NCBI GenBank assembly: GCA_020348925.1 | Contig: CP070758.1 | Coordinates: 13,148 to 31,542 of the forward strand | Length of the DNA stretch: 18,395 nt | From: Gemmatimonadota bacterium | GTDB lineage: Bacteria; JBHIER01; G020348925 | Direction: 5' to 3' | In this document: positions 1-6,923 of the stretch, in pieces | Numbering within the stretch: the first letter of the stretch is position 1 | Layout: each line of letters opens with the position of its first letter | The notes under the pieces: generated by a model | The model's database searches: none | Seen by the model: the letters and a program-made list of their open reading frames with translations, nothing else | Told to the model about the DNA's origin: nothing | Translations under genes and position numbers: made by a program

Positions 1-277
1 ATTTGTCAGAGCTTATATGTTTCATTCATTTTGGAATCAGGCATACGGAATAATTTTCTGTTTGCACATTGTTTTCTATAATTTTTGGTTGAAACATCTT
101 ATTCCACAAAGAAATTGAAAGTGCAAAATTTTTGGATATTATGCATTTTTTGAGGATGAGTCGAAAAATTATTCTGAAAAGTCCATGTTATCAAAGAAAA
201 TATGCGCTTTCACATTATTACAATAGTTGTATATTTCGTACAAAATTGACACAATTCACATATAAACTCTGACAAAT
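1..277. repeat. Element bounded by inverted repeats at the left window edge
   Basis: The first 21 bases (beginning ATTTGTCAGAG) and bases 257-277 are inverted copies of each other, with one mismatch in the first 19 or 20 positions. They enclose about 235 bp of AT-rich DNA with no coding potential. This is the layout of a small non-autonomous element or MITE. The interior holds one copy of the dispersed unit described at 73-245. The outer boundary may lie before the window, so no target duplication can be checked. Confidence 0.5.
73..245 (+). repeat. Dispersed ~170-bp intergenic repeat, copy 1
   Basis: This stretch starts TTTCTATAATTTTTGG and matches the copy at 10403-10576 in 22 of the first 25 bases. 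It then shares the blocks TCGAAAAATTATTCTGAAAAGT and TTATCAAAGA with the other copies at the same relative spacing, and ends in ACAAAA after about 173 bp, as they do. It is the most diverged of the four copies. No function is known to me. Confidence 0.55.
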
Positions 278-432
278 ATTTTAACATCTGAGATCCGTTG
301 TGCGAACCTGGAGCTCACATCGACAGGATCGGCTGGTTAGGTTGTTCTGCGTTGAGTTGTGCAATATTAATTCCTTCCACAGAAAACCTACGAGCTACCC
401 AGCGGTAGTTCTTCTTACCTGTGGATGCTGTG
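278..432. other. Intergenic stretch with nothing recognised
   Basis: This stretch lies between the inverted-repeat element and the stop codon of the minus-strand gene at 433-951. I see no convincing ORF, RNA gene or terminator. The short plus-strand ORF starting at 300 has no ribosome binding site and no recognisable sequence. Confidence 0.4.
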
Positions 433-951
433 TCAGTTGGATGTTTTTTCTCCTCTCTCCAGACGTGATATGGGAATTATCTTGAAGTCTTCAAAGGAAA
501 CGCTACCGGGGAAATGGAACTTAAATTTCGCATTCATAATACCAGCAACTTCCATTCCTTCAATTACTTTACAGTCGGTTGATTCGACCGAATCACGTAC
601 AGTTTCGGTCGCAGACTGGCAACCCAAAACTATCACAGCTTCATGTTGTTTTGCATATTTCTGCAGCTTTTTACGTCGTCCTGAAGTCCACACGCAAAGG
701 AACCAATGATGATATAGTCTGCTCTTAAAAACTTTTGTATTCACTCCCCTTTCTCTTAATCGAAATTGAAGCGTTTTGATGTATTGTTCGAGAGGAACTG
801 ATTTCAGGAAACTCCTGAAAAATTGAATGAAAGGTTTTTCTTCTCTCGCGGCAACAGTCGCTGCAGGACACATAATACATGGAACGATCAAGGCCGAATT
901 CAATCCTGAAACTTCAGAAAGCACATCCAAGTCTTTAAAATGAATTGGCAT
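433..951 (-). CDS. Uncharacterised conserved-looking cysteine-containing protein, 172 aa
   Basis: I do not recognise this protein. It starts at an ATG behind a GAGAAGGGAGAG ribosome binding site and reads 172 residues to a TGA. Visible features are a CxxC-type PCIMCP at residues 24-29, an LGCQSATETV segment near residue 109 and further single cysteines. There is no signal peptide or membrane segment, so it should be cytoplasmic. The hydrophobic strand followed by Gly-Cys (VIVLGCQSA) and then KVIEGMEVAGIMNA suggests an alpha/beta fold, possibly one that binds a metal, cofactor or disulfide. It is the last gene of the minus-strand cluster, 116 bp after the SHOCT gene. That context hints at a thiol or metal-related job, but this is inference. 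Beyond its TGA the frame runs only six more codons to TAA, so I treat that TGA as a true stop. Confidence 0.75.
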   Translation of the reverse strand: MPIHFKDLDVLSEVSGLNSALIVPCIMCPAATVAAREEKPFIQFFRSFLKSVPLEQYIKTLQFRLRERGVNTKVFKSRLYHHWFLCVWTSGRRKKLQKYAKQHEAVIVLGCQSATETVRDSVESTDCKVIEGMEVAGIMNAKFKFHFPGSVSFEDFKIIPISRLERGEKTSN

Positions 952-1042
952 CTCTCCCTTCTCCTCTTTTCAATGTTCTTCAGATCCAAACGGTTGCATT
1001 GAGGTGCGGAGCGTTTTTTATGCCGTCGTCTATAGAACGCAT

Positions 1043-1057
1043 GGTTATACCATAACC
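1043..1057 (-). terminator. Small perfect hairpin after the SHOCT gene
   Basis: GGTTAT-ACC-ATAACC forms a perfect 6-bp stem with a 3-nt loop, 10 bp downstream of the stop of the gene at 1068-1355. No U-tract follows on the minus-strand transcript, so it may be an RNA end or processing structure rather than a true intrinsic terminator. Confidence 0.25.
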
Positions 1058-1067
1058 CCATTAACTA

Positions 1068-1355
1068 TTAACTCAAGATGTCCTTCTTCATCTGTTCAAA
1101 TTCCTCTTTTGTGATCTCTCCTTTCGCATATCTCTTTTTCAGTATATCTAACGCTGATTCCGTTTCTCCATCTTCTCTGTGGTGTTCTGTCGAGCTCCAC
1201 CACGGTGGTTTACAGTCTTCAGGGCCCCACCAGGGTGACCTGCGGCTCCCTCGTCCGAAAAATACGAAACAGAAAATGATCATTACTACAAACATAATCA
1301 TAGGGATAATCCACATTCCACCCCAATGCCACATCCATGGTTGTTCTGGAGTCAT
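1068..1355 (-). CDS. SHOCT-domain small membrane protein, 95 aa
   Basis: The product has a short aromatic N-terminus rich in Met and Trp. One transmembrane segment follows at about residues 14-34 (WIIPMIMFVVMIIFCFVFFG). Next is a polar linker with a WWGPEDCKPPWW motif, and the C-terminus (about residues 66-95, ALDILKKRYAKGEITKEEFEQMKKDIL) is a classic SHOCT domain. SHOCT domains are short C-terminal oligomerisation or regulatory helices. They are common in small membrane proteins of metal and envelope-stress gene neighbourhoods. An in-frame extension to 1448 exists, but I chose the ATG at 1355 because GGAG sits 8-9 nt upstream and the extension looks non-coding. The single Cys and the Met/Trp/His-rich ends could bind soft metals (inference). 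The 284 bp upstream (1356-1639) hold only the hairpin at 1612-1626, so the gene may have its own promoter. Confidence 0.85.
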   Translation of the reverse strand: MTPEQPWMWHWGGMWIIPMIMFVVMIIFCFVFFGRGSRRSPWWGPEDCKPPWWSSTEHHREDGETESALDILKKRYAKGEITKEEFEQMKKDILS

Positions 1356-1611
1356 TGTTGTTTTCTCCGTATCGATTAAAACATCGTGAAACAGTGCTGT
1401 ACTACTCGCGACTAAGAGGCTTGGAAACCTGAAGTTTTCATCTACCAAGTTGCCTCAACATGTTGAAATTATTGATGACATCAGGTGGCTATAACCACAT
1501 CCGATTCAAAGCGCTGGTTAGATAACAATGATAAAGCCATGTATAATATGTCAAATGTAATAGCAATTATGAGACATTATTTGCGCCGTGGAGAAAAAGT
1601 GTAAACATAAA

Positions 1612-1626
1612 GATGCCTCCGGCATC
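1612..1626 (-). terminator. Hairpin downstream of the AhpD-like gene, candidate terminator
   Basis: GATGCC-TCC-GGCATC is a perfect 6-bp stem with a 3-nt loop, beginning 13 bp after the TGA that ends the selenoprotein gene at 1640. On the minus-strand RNA it is followed by UUUAUGUUU, a weak U-rich tail. This is consistent with an intrinsic terminator or attenuator between the AhpD-like and SHOCT genes. Confidence 0.45.
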
Positions 1627-1639
1627 CATATCGTTAACC

Positions 1640-2041
1640 TCATCCATACCAAGCTTTTTCATCCATTTCCACTTGTAAACCTGCTAATAACTTATTGAAT
1701 CCACTGAATAAATCAACGACTGCCATCAATTCGAGAACGCCTTCGTCATCCAATCCTAATTTCCGCACCGCGGAAGTGTGGACCGTAATTCAGTACTCAC
1801 ATCCCATTACTGCTGATACGGCCACTGCAATGATTTCCTTTGTCAGTCTGTCAAGCTTTCCTCCTTTATGCATGATGGTCATCGTTTTGTTCCAGGTTGC
1901 CTCAAGATAGTCTGGATTATGAGCCATCACTTTGTACATATTAGGAACAAAATCGATTCCAAGCGTATGCCTGATCTCCTTGAAAATATCTTTAATCTTG
2001 CCCGTTGCCTCCTCTTCATTGATCATTTCAATTGATGCCAT
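1640..2041 (-). CDS. AhpD-like (carboxymuconolactone decarboxylase fold) selenoprotein, 133 aa
   Basis: AhpD-family proteins are small helical thiol enzymes whose CxxC plus a nearby His reduce peroxides or other oxidants. Here the frame reads to MGCEY (Cys81) and meets TGA at 1790-1792. It then continues as ITVHTSAVRKLGLDDEGV and on to a second TGA at 1640, with clear family sequence on both sides. The active site is thus C81-E-Y-U84 with His88 at U+4, the CxxC-xxx-H spacing of AhpD, so residue 84 is read as selenocysteine. A hairpin 15-29 nt after the TGA fits a bacterial SECIS. The start has a strong GGAGGAGAG site. If the TGA is taken as a stop, the protein loses its resolving residue and last helices. 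The gene lies 83 bp after the sensor kinase, which carries the same kind of site, and is probably co-transcribed with it. The substrate is unknown; peroxide, arsenical or mercurial reduction are possibilities. Confidence 0.9.
1761..1775 (-). promoter_or_regulatory. Predicted bacterial SECIS hairpin of the AhpD-like gene
   Basis: On the mRNA strand UUCCGC-GGU-GCGGAA forms a perfect 6-bp stem whose loop begins with G. The loop lies 21-23 nt after the in-frame UGA. Known bacterial SECIS elements lie inside the coding region just 3' of the UGA and carry a conserved G at the start of a small apical loop. Both features are present here. Confidence 0.75.
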
Positions 2042-2124
2042 ATTTTCTCTCCTCCACTATGCTAGTATTCATTAGATTTCTGTCAATCGTATCATAAGAC
2101 TTTTGCATTTGCATAAATTCAATC

Positions 2125-3378
2125 TCAAGTTTTGATTTGTTCATCCAGATCAGTTGGCAGGATAACCGTGAACGTACTACCTTTACCAATCTCACTTTCT
2201 ACTTTTATTTCTCCTCTATGCTTCTGAATAATGTTGTAACTTGTGAATAATCCGATTCCAGCCTTCACCCGTGATCCCTTTTTTGAGAAACTTGGATCGA
2301 ATAATTTCTGAATTCGTCCGGGTGAAATACCAATTCCTGTGTCAGCAATTTGCACACATACCTTACTATTTTCATGAACCGTACGGATTGTGATTGTACC
2401 CTTTTTCTCGATTGCCTGAACCGCATTCATCAACAGGTTCATAAATACTTGGTTTATCTCTCCGGAATGACAGGCTATCTCTGGAATATCTCCATACTCT
2501 TTTGCAATATTTATATGATCTTTGAGTTCGTGTTCAAGCAAGGTCAATATGCTTTCCAGACTATTATGTACATCGGTTTTCTGAAACGATGTTTCATCCA
2601 ACCTGGAGAAACTTTTCAAGCTATTAATAATTGTTGTTATGCGTTCAGTTGCAGCTGTGGTTGCAGGGCTTGCTGCTTTAAGAGCCTGCAGTGAATTTTG
2701 AAGTTGTTTGTTGTTTTTAACTTCATTATGAAATTGTCCTTTATTCATTATTTCTAAGATATTATTAACAGAGCGATTGGATATATCCGTTACACTATTG
2801 ATGGTTCCGATAGGGGTGTTTATCTCGTGAACAACACCGGCAACCAATTTTCCAAGGGCTGCCATTTTTTCCGACTGCACCAGTTTTGCCTGAGTCAGCT
2901 GCAATTCTTCGAGTAGTTGTTGCAGTCTATTTTTCTCTTCCTTCAATTTGGCAATTTTATCCACATGATTGGCCGCTTCTCCTTTGATGAGAAGCGCGCT
3001 GTCTAAAACAGATTTTATTTCATCTTCTGCAATGCCTACAGACCGAGATGCAGCAATATGTTTAACTAGATTTGAGGTACAATTAACCGCAAAGGCAGCA
3101 GCAACGGAAACCAATTCACTGATGCGCGTCGTGCTCTCCGTCTGTACCTCTCGTGTAATACCGGTTTTTCCTCCTAAATGCTTAAGGCCATGGTCTTCCA
3201 TTATTGCCTCGGCATTCTTACGCACTGATAGGGCATCCGAAATTGCTTGTTTTATTTCGTCTTCTGAAGCACCTGCTTCACGCACTTTTTCAAAGTGATG
3301 ATCTATTCAGGGCTTACAACCAGCGGCAACGGATGTTCCAATATTAACCAATTCTTTTTCTTTGGAAGTCAGTGGCAT
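2125..3378 (-). CDS. Cytoplasmic sensor histidine kinase with an N-terminal selenocysteine AhpD-like domain, 417 aa
   Basis: The frame opens at an ATG (3376-3378) behind AAGGAG and reads MPLTSKEKELVNIGTSVAAGCKP. It meets TGA at 3307-3309, then continues IDHHFEKVREAGASEDEIKQAI, which is unmistakable AhpD/carboxymuconolactone-decarboxylase sequence. The site is C21-K-P-U24 with His28 at U+4. A second, degenerate AhpD-like repeat (residues about 85-140) keeps Cys100 and His107 but has Asn103 where the resolving Cys should be. A coiled coil (about 137-175) leads to the dimerisation/phosphoacceptor helix with HEINTP (His184). The HATPase domain follows, with N-box (N314, N318), DTGIG (346-350) and GIGL (374-377). 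No membrane segment is present, so it should sense a cytoplasmic redox or thiol-reactive signal. No response regulator lies in the window. Starting at the later GTG/Val32 would remove the whole redox site. Confidence 0.9.
3283..3297 (-). promoter_or_regulatory. Predicted bacterial SECIS hairpin of the sensor kinase gene
   Basis: On the mRNA CACUUU-GAA-AAAGUG makes a perfect 6-bp stem with a loop starting in G, 16-18 nt after the UGA. It can extend by four more pairs (UCAU with GUGA, including one G-U) across a single bulged C. Position and loop base match known bacterial SECIS hairpins. Confidence 0.7.
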
Positions 3379-3578
3379 AACTCACTCCTTGTATCAAAAA
3401 TAATATGAGTTGTTCGCATAAAGTTATAAATTCATACTGTTTTTTACAAAAGATTTTTCACTATTCTTCTTATTTACTTTGATTTCTGAATTGCTGGGGA
3501 AATCTATTAATATTGTTCGATATCTGGCACTGAATACTATCTTTGATATTACACATTTTGAGGATTATTACTGATGCC

Positions 3579-3598
3579 GCAGAGAAATTATTTTCTGC
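3579..3598 (-). terminator. Imperfect hairpin just after the ABC ATPase gene
   Basis: GCAGA and TCTGC pair around an AT-rich interior 10 bp downstream of the ATPase stop codon. There is no U-run after it. It may mark a partial transcript end before the 229-bp gap (3379-3607) that separates the ABC genes from the kinase gene. I see no other clear feature in that gap. Confidence 0.25.
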
Positions 3599-3607
3599 AT
3601 GGATGTC

Positions 3608-4270
3608 TTATTCTGTTAGTCTTCCCTCTACTAATTGCAGTTTTCTTTGAGCATCATCCGCTACACCTGGATTATGAGTTACCATAACCACGGTAATCCC
3701 TTCCTTGTTCAACGACTTTAGGTAGCTCACTGTTTCAACGGTTGTAGAGGGGTCTAAATTGCCTGTAGGCTCATCCGCCATAATTATCCGTGGATTATTG
3801 GCCAGGGCCCTCGCAATGGATACCCTTTGCTGTTGCCCGATGCTTAGTTCGTAAGGTTTATGGCCAAGCCTGTCCCCCAGGCCCAACTTTGCCAGCAGTT
3901 CTAACGCTCTTTCTTTTTGCCCGCCATCTGAGATTCCGTCTAAGGACAGGGGAATCTGAACATTCTCCAGGGCGGTCAAATAGGGAATTAAATTGAAGGT
4001 CTGAAAAACGAATCCAAGATTTTTCAATCGAAAACTTGCTCGTTTCTTGACATTCATATCATAGATAGAGATCCCATCTATGGTTACACTTCCCCCGGAA
4101 GGGTGTATCAATCCACCCAGGCACAAGAGCAATGTTGTCTTCCCGGAACCTGATGGTCCCACTATTGAAACGAATTCTCCTTCCTTAATGGACAATGAAA
4201 CGTCATTTAAAGCAGTTACAGAATTCGCCTTACCGTTAAAAATCTTTGAGAGCTTCTCAGTCTGTATCAT
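3608..4270 (-). CDS. ABC transporter ATP-binding protein, LolD/MacB type, 220 aa
   Basis: This is the nucleotide-binding subunit that drives the permease encoded immediately upstream. Walker A is GPSGSGKT (residues 38-45), the Q-loop Gln is Q90, the signature is at 142-146, Walker B ends in MADE with Glu167 followed by the D-loop, and the switch His is H199. The FQTFNLIPYLTALENVQIPL stretch after the Q-loop is typical of the LolD/MacB/FtsE group, which power mechanotransmission rather than classic substrate translocation. The signature reads LSIGQ instead of the usual LSGGQ, a noticeable substitution in a motif that contacts ATP. The start codon follows the permease stop directly, and its ribosome site (GGAG) lies inside the permease end, so the two are translationally coupled. 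Length is normal for the family. Confidence 0.93.
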   Translation of the reverse strand: MIQTEKLSKIFNGKANSVTALNDVSLSIKEGEFVSIVGPSGSGKTTLLLCLGGLIHPSGGSVTIDGISIYDMNVKKRASFRLKNLGFVFQTFNLIPYLTALENVQIPLSLDGISDGGQKERALELLAKLGLGDRLGHKPYELSIGQQQRVSIARALANNPRIIMADEPTGNLDPSTTVETVSYLKSLNKEGITVVMVTHNPGVADDAQRKLQLVEGRLTE

Positions 4271-5497
4271 TTATGTCTCCTGTAATATTAAAGCGGGGTC
4301 CATCTTGGCTGCTTTTCTGGCTGGCAGATACGATGCAAGTATGCTGATTCCAACAGCCAAAAGCATCGACCATATGAAAAGTATTGGAATGGGCAACACT
4401 TTGACGCCTGCTATCTGAGGTCCCAGAATCATACCGGCCAAACTGCCAAAGACGTAACCGGCAACCCCACCGATCAACCCCAGGATCAAGGCCTTTCCAA
4501 TAAATATGTAATAGATGTCCCCGGGAGATGCACCTATGGCCAACAGAGAACCGATCTCTTTTTTTCGCTCCTCCACATTCGACCACATATAGTTGCCTAT
4601 GGATATCCCGCCTACCAGAATGATAATGATCAGGAAAATGATGGAGAATTTCGCCATGGTTTCATTGGTCTCCACCTGAGTCTGCACGATATGATTGATC
4701 GTAGTGATTTTCGTATCAGGCAGAATGTTTCTCAGGTTTCCCAAGAGACCTTCGGTGATAGCTGAACAACAGCCCATAATTTCTATGGCATTGATCACTT
4801 TTTCCTTTCCAAGGATCTTTTGGGCGGTATGAAGATGAACAAAGATGCGACCATCATCCACAGTTCCGGTCTGAGGGAGTATCTCTGCTACCTTGAGTTT
4901 GGTCCCTCTGATTTGAATCCCAGAGTCTTTATCCACGTCCAATTGTGACGCCACATCGCTTCCTATCAGACAGTCGTTGACACCCAGTGAATCAATGGAT
5001 TTCCTCTGAAGTCTTGGATCTTCAAAGCCATGACTTCGATTCACAATGTTGTTCGGATCGCAGGCAGCCATTAAACCGGGGTCGGAAAAACCGACCGTTT
5101 GCCAGATGGGCTTTGAGGCCAGCTCATTCTTTGGAAGGATCCCGGTCAACACTAAGGAATAATCCTCAACAAAAATGCGCGCAGACAATTTGGGAGACAT
5201 ATTGTCCACTCCCTGAATCGTGGAACTGGCTATCCGCTCGACATATTCTTCGGGCATCTCCGGGGCGTTGATGTCAGCCGCGTAGTAGTTATCTATGGTT
5301 GTGGTTTGTGGTAAAACCAGGATATTGGCCCCCAGATTGTCCAGTTGAATGGCTACCGCCTTCTCCGAGGAATTGGACACCGATTTGACAGCAACGATAA
5401 CAATGATCCCCAACAGAATGGCGATGAAACTGGTGATAAATTGCTTTTTCCTCTCCAGAAGTTCTTTCAGAATGATTTTTCCCAGATTCATTTTCAT
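4271..5497 (-). CDS. ABC transporter permease, MacB/FtsX-like, 408 aa
   Basis: The topology is that of MacB/LolC permeases. One N-terminal membrane helix (about residues 20-37) is followed by a large extracytoplasmic domain (about 40-280) and three C-terminal helices (about 284-305, 335-358, 371-393). The cytoplasmic NVEERKKEIGSLLAIGAS loop after the second helix is the coupling region characteristic of FtsX-like domains, and LPARKAAKMDPA ends the protein as usual. The extracytoplasmic domain holds four cysteines (C146, C176 and the adjacent pair C243-C244). Together with the cysteine-rich lipoprotein encoded just upstream, this suggests handling of thiol-reactive ligands (inference). GGGGAGA precedes two possible starts; the ATG at 5491 (Met3) has the better spacing. 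Six bp separate it from the thioredoxin-like gene. Confidence 0.92.
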   Translation of the reverse strand: MKMNLGKIILKELLERKKQFITSFIAILLGIIVIVAVKSVSNSSEKAVAIQLDNLGANILVLPQTTTIDNYYAADINAPEMPEEYVERIASSTIQGVDNMSPKLSARIFVEDYSLVLTGILPKNELASKPIWQTVGFSDPGLMAACDPNNIVNRSHGFEDPRLQRKSIDSLGVNDCLIGSDVASQLDVDKDSGIQIRGTKLKVAEILPQTGTVDDGRIFVHLHTAQKILGKEKVINAIEIMGCCSAITEGLLGNLRNILPDTKITTINHIVQTQVETNETMAKFSIIFLIIIILVGGISIGNYMWSNVEERKKEIGSLLAIGASPGDIYYIFIGKALILGLIGGVAGYVFGSLAGMILGPQIAGVKVLPIPILFIWSMLLAVGISILASYLPARKAAKMDPALILQET

Positions 5498-5503
5498 TCT
5501 CCC

Positions 5504-6394
5504 CTAAGGCGTGCTTTTTTGTGCCTGGTTCGTGTTTGATTTCGTGGGTCCACAGGTTTTCCCACTGCCTGGAGGACAAAATCCACTGCGCGTGACTCTG
5601 GTTGCAGCGGCCACCAGATCATCGACCTGTACTCCCCCCTCATACTTTCCAGTCACTTGCCCTTGAGGATTTAACACATAGGTGATCGGTTCAGCAGCGA
5701 GAGGATTGATCTTCAGATCTTTGATGAATCCGGCCTCTTCAGGATCGTTCATGTCAACGCTAATATATTCGGCTTTCCCTGCAAGTTTGCTTTCGGCTTG
5801 AGAGCAACAACCCCGAATCTCTTTGCAAGATGGCATATCACCATCACAAAAGCACAGGATGACACCTTTCTTTTGCTGGATATACTTCAGAGCTTCTTCT
5901 TTCTTGGGTGACGGAAAAGCCTGTTCGATTTCCTCTACTGTGGCTACCTTTGTTAATGCTGATACTATTAAACCACTGGGCGCAGTGAGAAGCGTTAATG
6001 GAACCGAAGCGCTCTGAGTCCGCATTGATCTTACAATATCTCTATTCATCGGATCTTTTCTGTCGATTTTGATGATCTCAATATCTTTCTTTGTCTTTTG
6101 CGCAAACGCATCCAGGTTTGTTGTCATGATCTCACAATCCGCATTTCCGGTTTCATAGAACAGCACGTAGGCATACTTGCCAGTTGAATGCGCTCGCGTC
6201 AGCTTCTGTGAGGCTTCGGAAGGCTGTCGTTGTTCCGGAATCTGTCTGGAAGATTGCACAGGCTGTGAAACCGTTTCTTTTGCCTGCACACTGCTTACTT
6301 CCTGGTCCTTGCAGCCACTGCCGAAAATGATCATCCCGAAAGCCACAACGCCGAAGATGCCGAAAGCCCATCTGCTCTTAACTACACGAAACAT
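5504..6394 (-). CDS. Secreted lipoprotein-like protein with two thioredoxin-fold domains, 296 aa
   Basis: The N-terminus has basic residues, a hydrophobic stretch (10-24) and GSGC with Cys28, a plausible though not ideal lipobox. The protein is therefore expected outside the cytoplasmic membrane. A Gln/Ser-rich linker leads to a first thioredoxin-like domain (about 72-160). Its active-site loop reads FYETGNADCEIM, with a single Cys87, and it has a cis-Pro-type SVPLTLL (Pro132). A second domain (about 165-265) begins LCFCDGDMPSCKEIRGCC, giving five cysteines between 181 and 197, and has another cis-Pro loop near 236. Two more cysteines (273, 281) sit in the tail. It is an atypical, probably ligand- or metal-binding, thioredoxin relative rather than a standard CxxC reductase. 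Encoded between the arsR-like gene and the permease, it may deliver or sense the ligand for the ABC system. The start follows GAAAGGAG. Confidence 0.85.
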   Translation of the reverse strand: MFRVVKSRWAFGIFGVVAFGMIIFGSGCKDQEVSSVQAKETVSQPVQSSRQIPEQRQPSEASQKLTRAHSTGKYAYVLFYETGNADCEIMTTNLDAFAQKTKKDIEIIKIDRKDPMNRDIVRSMRTQSASVPLTLLTAPSGLIVSALTKVATVEEIEQAFPSPKKEEALKYIQQKKGVILCFCDGDMPSCKEIRGCCSQAESKLAGKAEYISVDMNDPEEAGFIKDLKINPLAAEPITYVLNPQGQVTGKYEGGVQVDDLVAAATRVTRSGFCPPGSGKTCGPTKSNTNQAQKSTP

Positions 6395-6472
6395 TTTATG
6401 CTCCTTTCTATTGCATTAATACCCATACAGTGTTGAGCTGTTCATGATATTTATTCAAATCACGAAACACGA

Positions 6473-6880
6473 TCATACTTTGTTGTAACTTATACCGGAA
6501 CACTCTACTTTTTGTCTGTTCGCAAAACCAACCACGCATGTATCACCATCTCTCAGCTTCATTCTCTGCCTCAGTCTCTCTGCATCCAAAAGAAATACAG
6601 AATCAGACAGTTGCTCCTTCAACAACTGAAAAAGTTGATTATTGAAGGAGGAGCTTTCTTTCAAAGGCGAATAATAGACCCAGGTGCCTCTTCTTTCACC
6701 TTCTACCAAGTTTGCGTTTTTCAGAATATTCAGGTGCTTTGACACCTGATACTGAGGTAATTCCAGAGCATCCACAAATTCGCATACACAAATCTGGCGA
6801 TCGGTAATTGTCAATAACCTCATAATTCTCAATCTTGTCTCGTCAGACAATGCCTTGAAGATCTCTGTATAATTGTTCAT
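6473..6880 (-). CDS. ArsR/SmtB-family metalloid-responsive repressor, 135 aa
   Basis: The product is a winged-helix dimeric repressor: IFKALSDETRLRIMRLL (residues 7-23) is the family's N-terminal signature, and the recognition helix reads LPQYQVSKHLNILKNANLV. ICVC at residues 30-33 (Cys31, Cys33) occupies the position of the ELCVCDL motif that binds As(III)/Sb(III) in the ArsR subgroup. Cys115 and Cys127 in the tail could add ligands. I chose the ATG at 6880, since any longer frame (to 6982) would run through the promoter and operator just upstream. AGGAG lies 11 nt before the start and AAGGG closer. As first gene of the cluster it should repress itself and the downstream thioredoxin-like and ABC genes until a thiophilic metal(loid) binds. 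Confidence 0.92.
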   Translation of the reverse strand: MNNYTEIFKALSDETRLRIMRLLTITDRQICVCEFVDALELPQYQVSKHLNILKNANLVEGERRGTWVYYSPLKESSSFNNQLFQLLKEQLSDSVFLLDAERLRQRMKLRDGDTCVVGFANRQKVECSGISYNKV

Positions 6881-6905
6881 AATACCCTTAACTCCTATAT
6901 GCCTG

Positions 6906-6923
6906 TATGCCGAAATGGGCATA
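6906..6923. promoter_or_regulatory. Candidate ArsR-type operator
   Basis: TATGCC-N6-GGCATA is a perfect inverted repeat with 6-bp arms. A further ATATGCC half-site lies at 6897-6903. It overlaps the expected transcription start and touches the -10 region of the arsR-like promoter, 26 bp before the start codon, so a bound dimer would block initiation. ArsR/SmtB operators are typically imperfect palindromes at this position. Confidence 0.65.

Noticed and set aside
433-435. TGA at the end of the 172-aa protein as Sec
   Set aside because: Only six codons follow before TAA and no cysteine-like motif surrounds it.
300-709. Plus-strand ORFs of 61 and 94 codons
   Set aside because: They have no ribosome sites, low-complexity composition, and the second overlaps the supported minus-strand gene.
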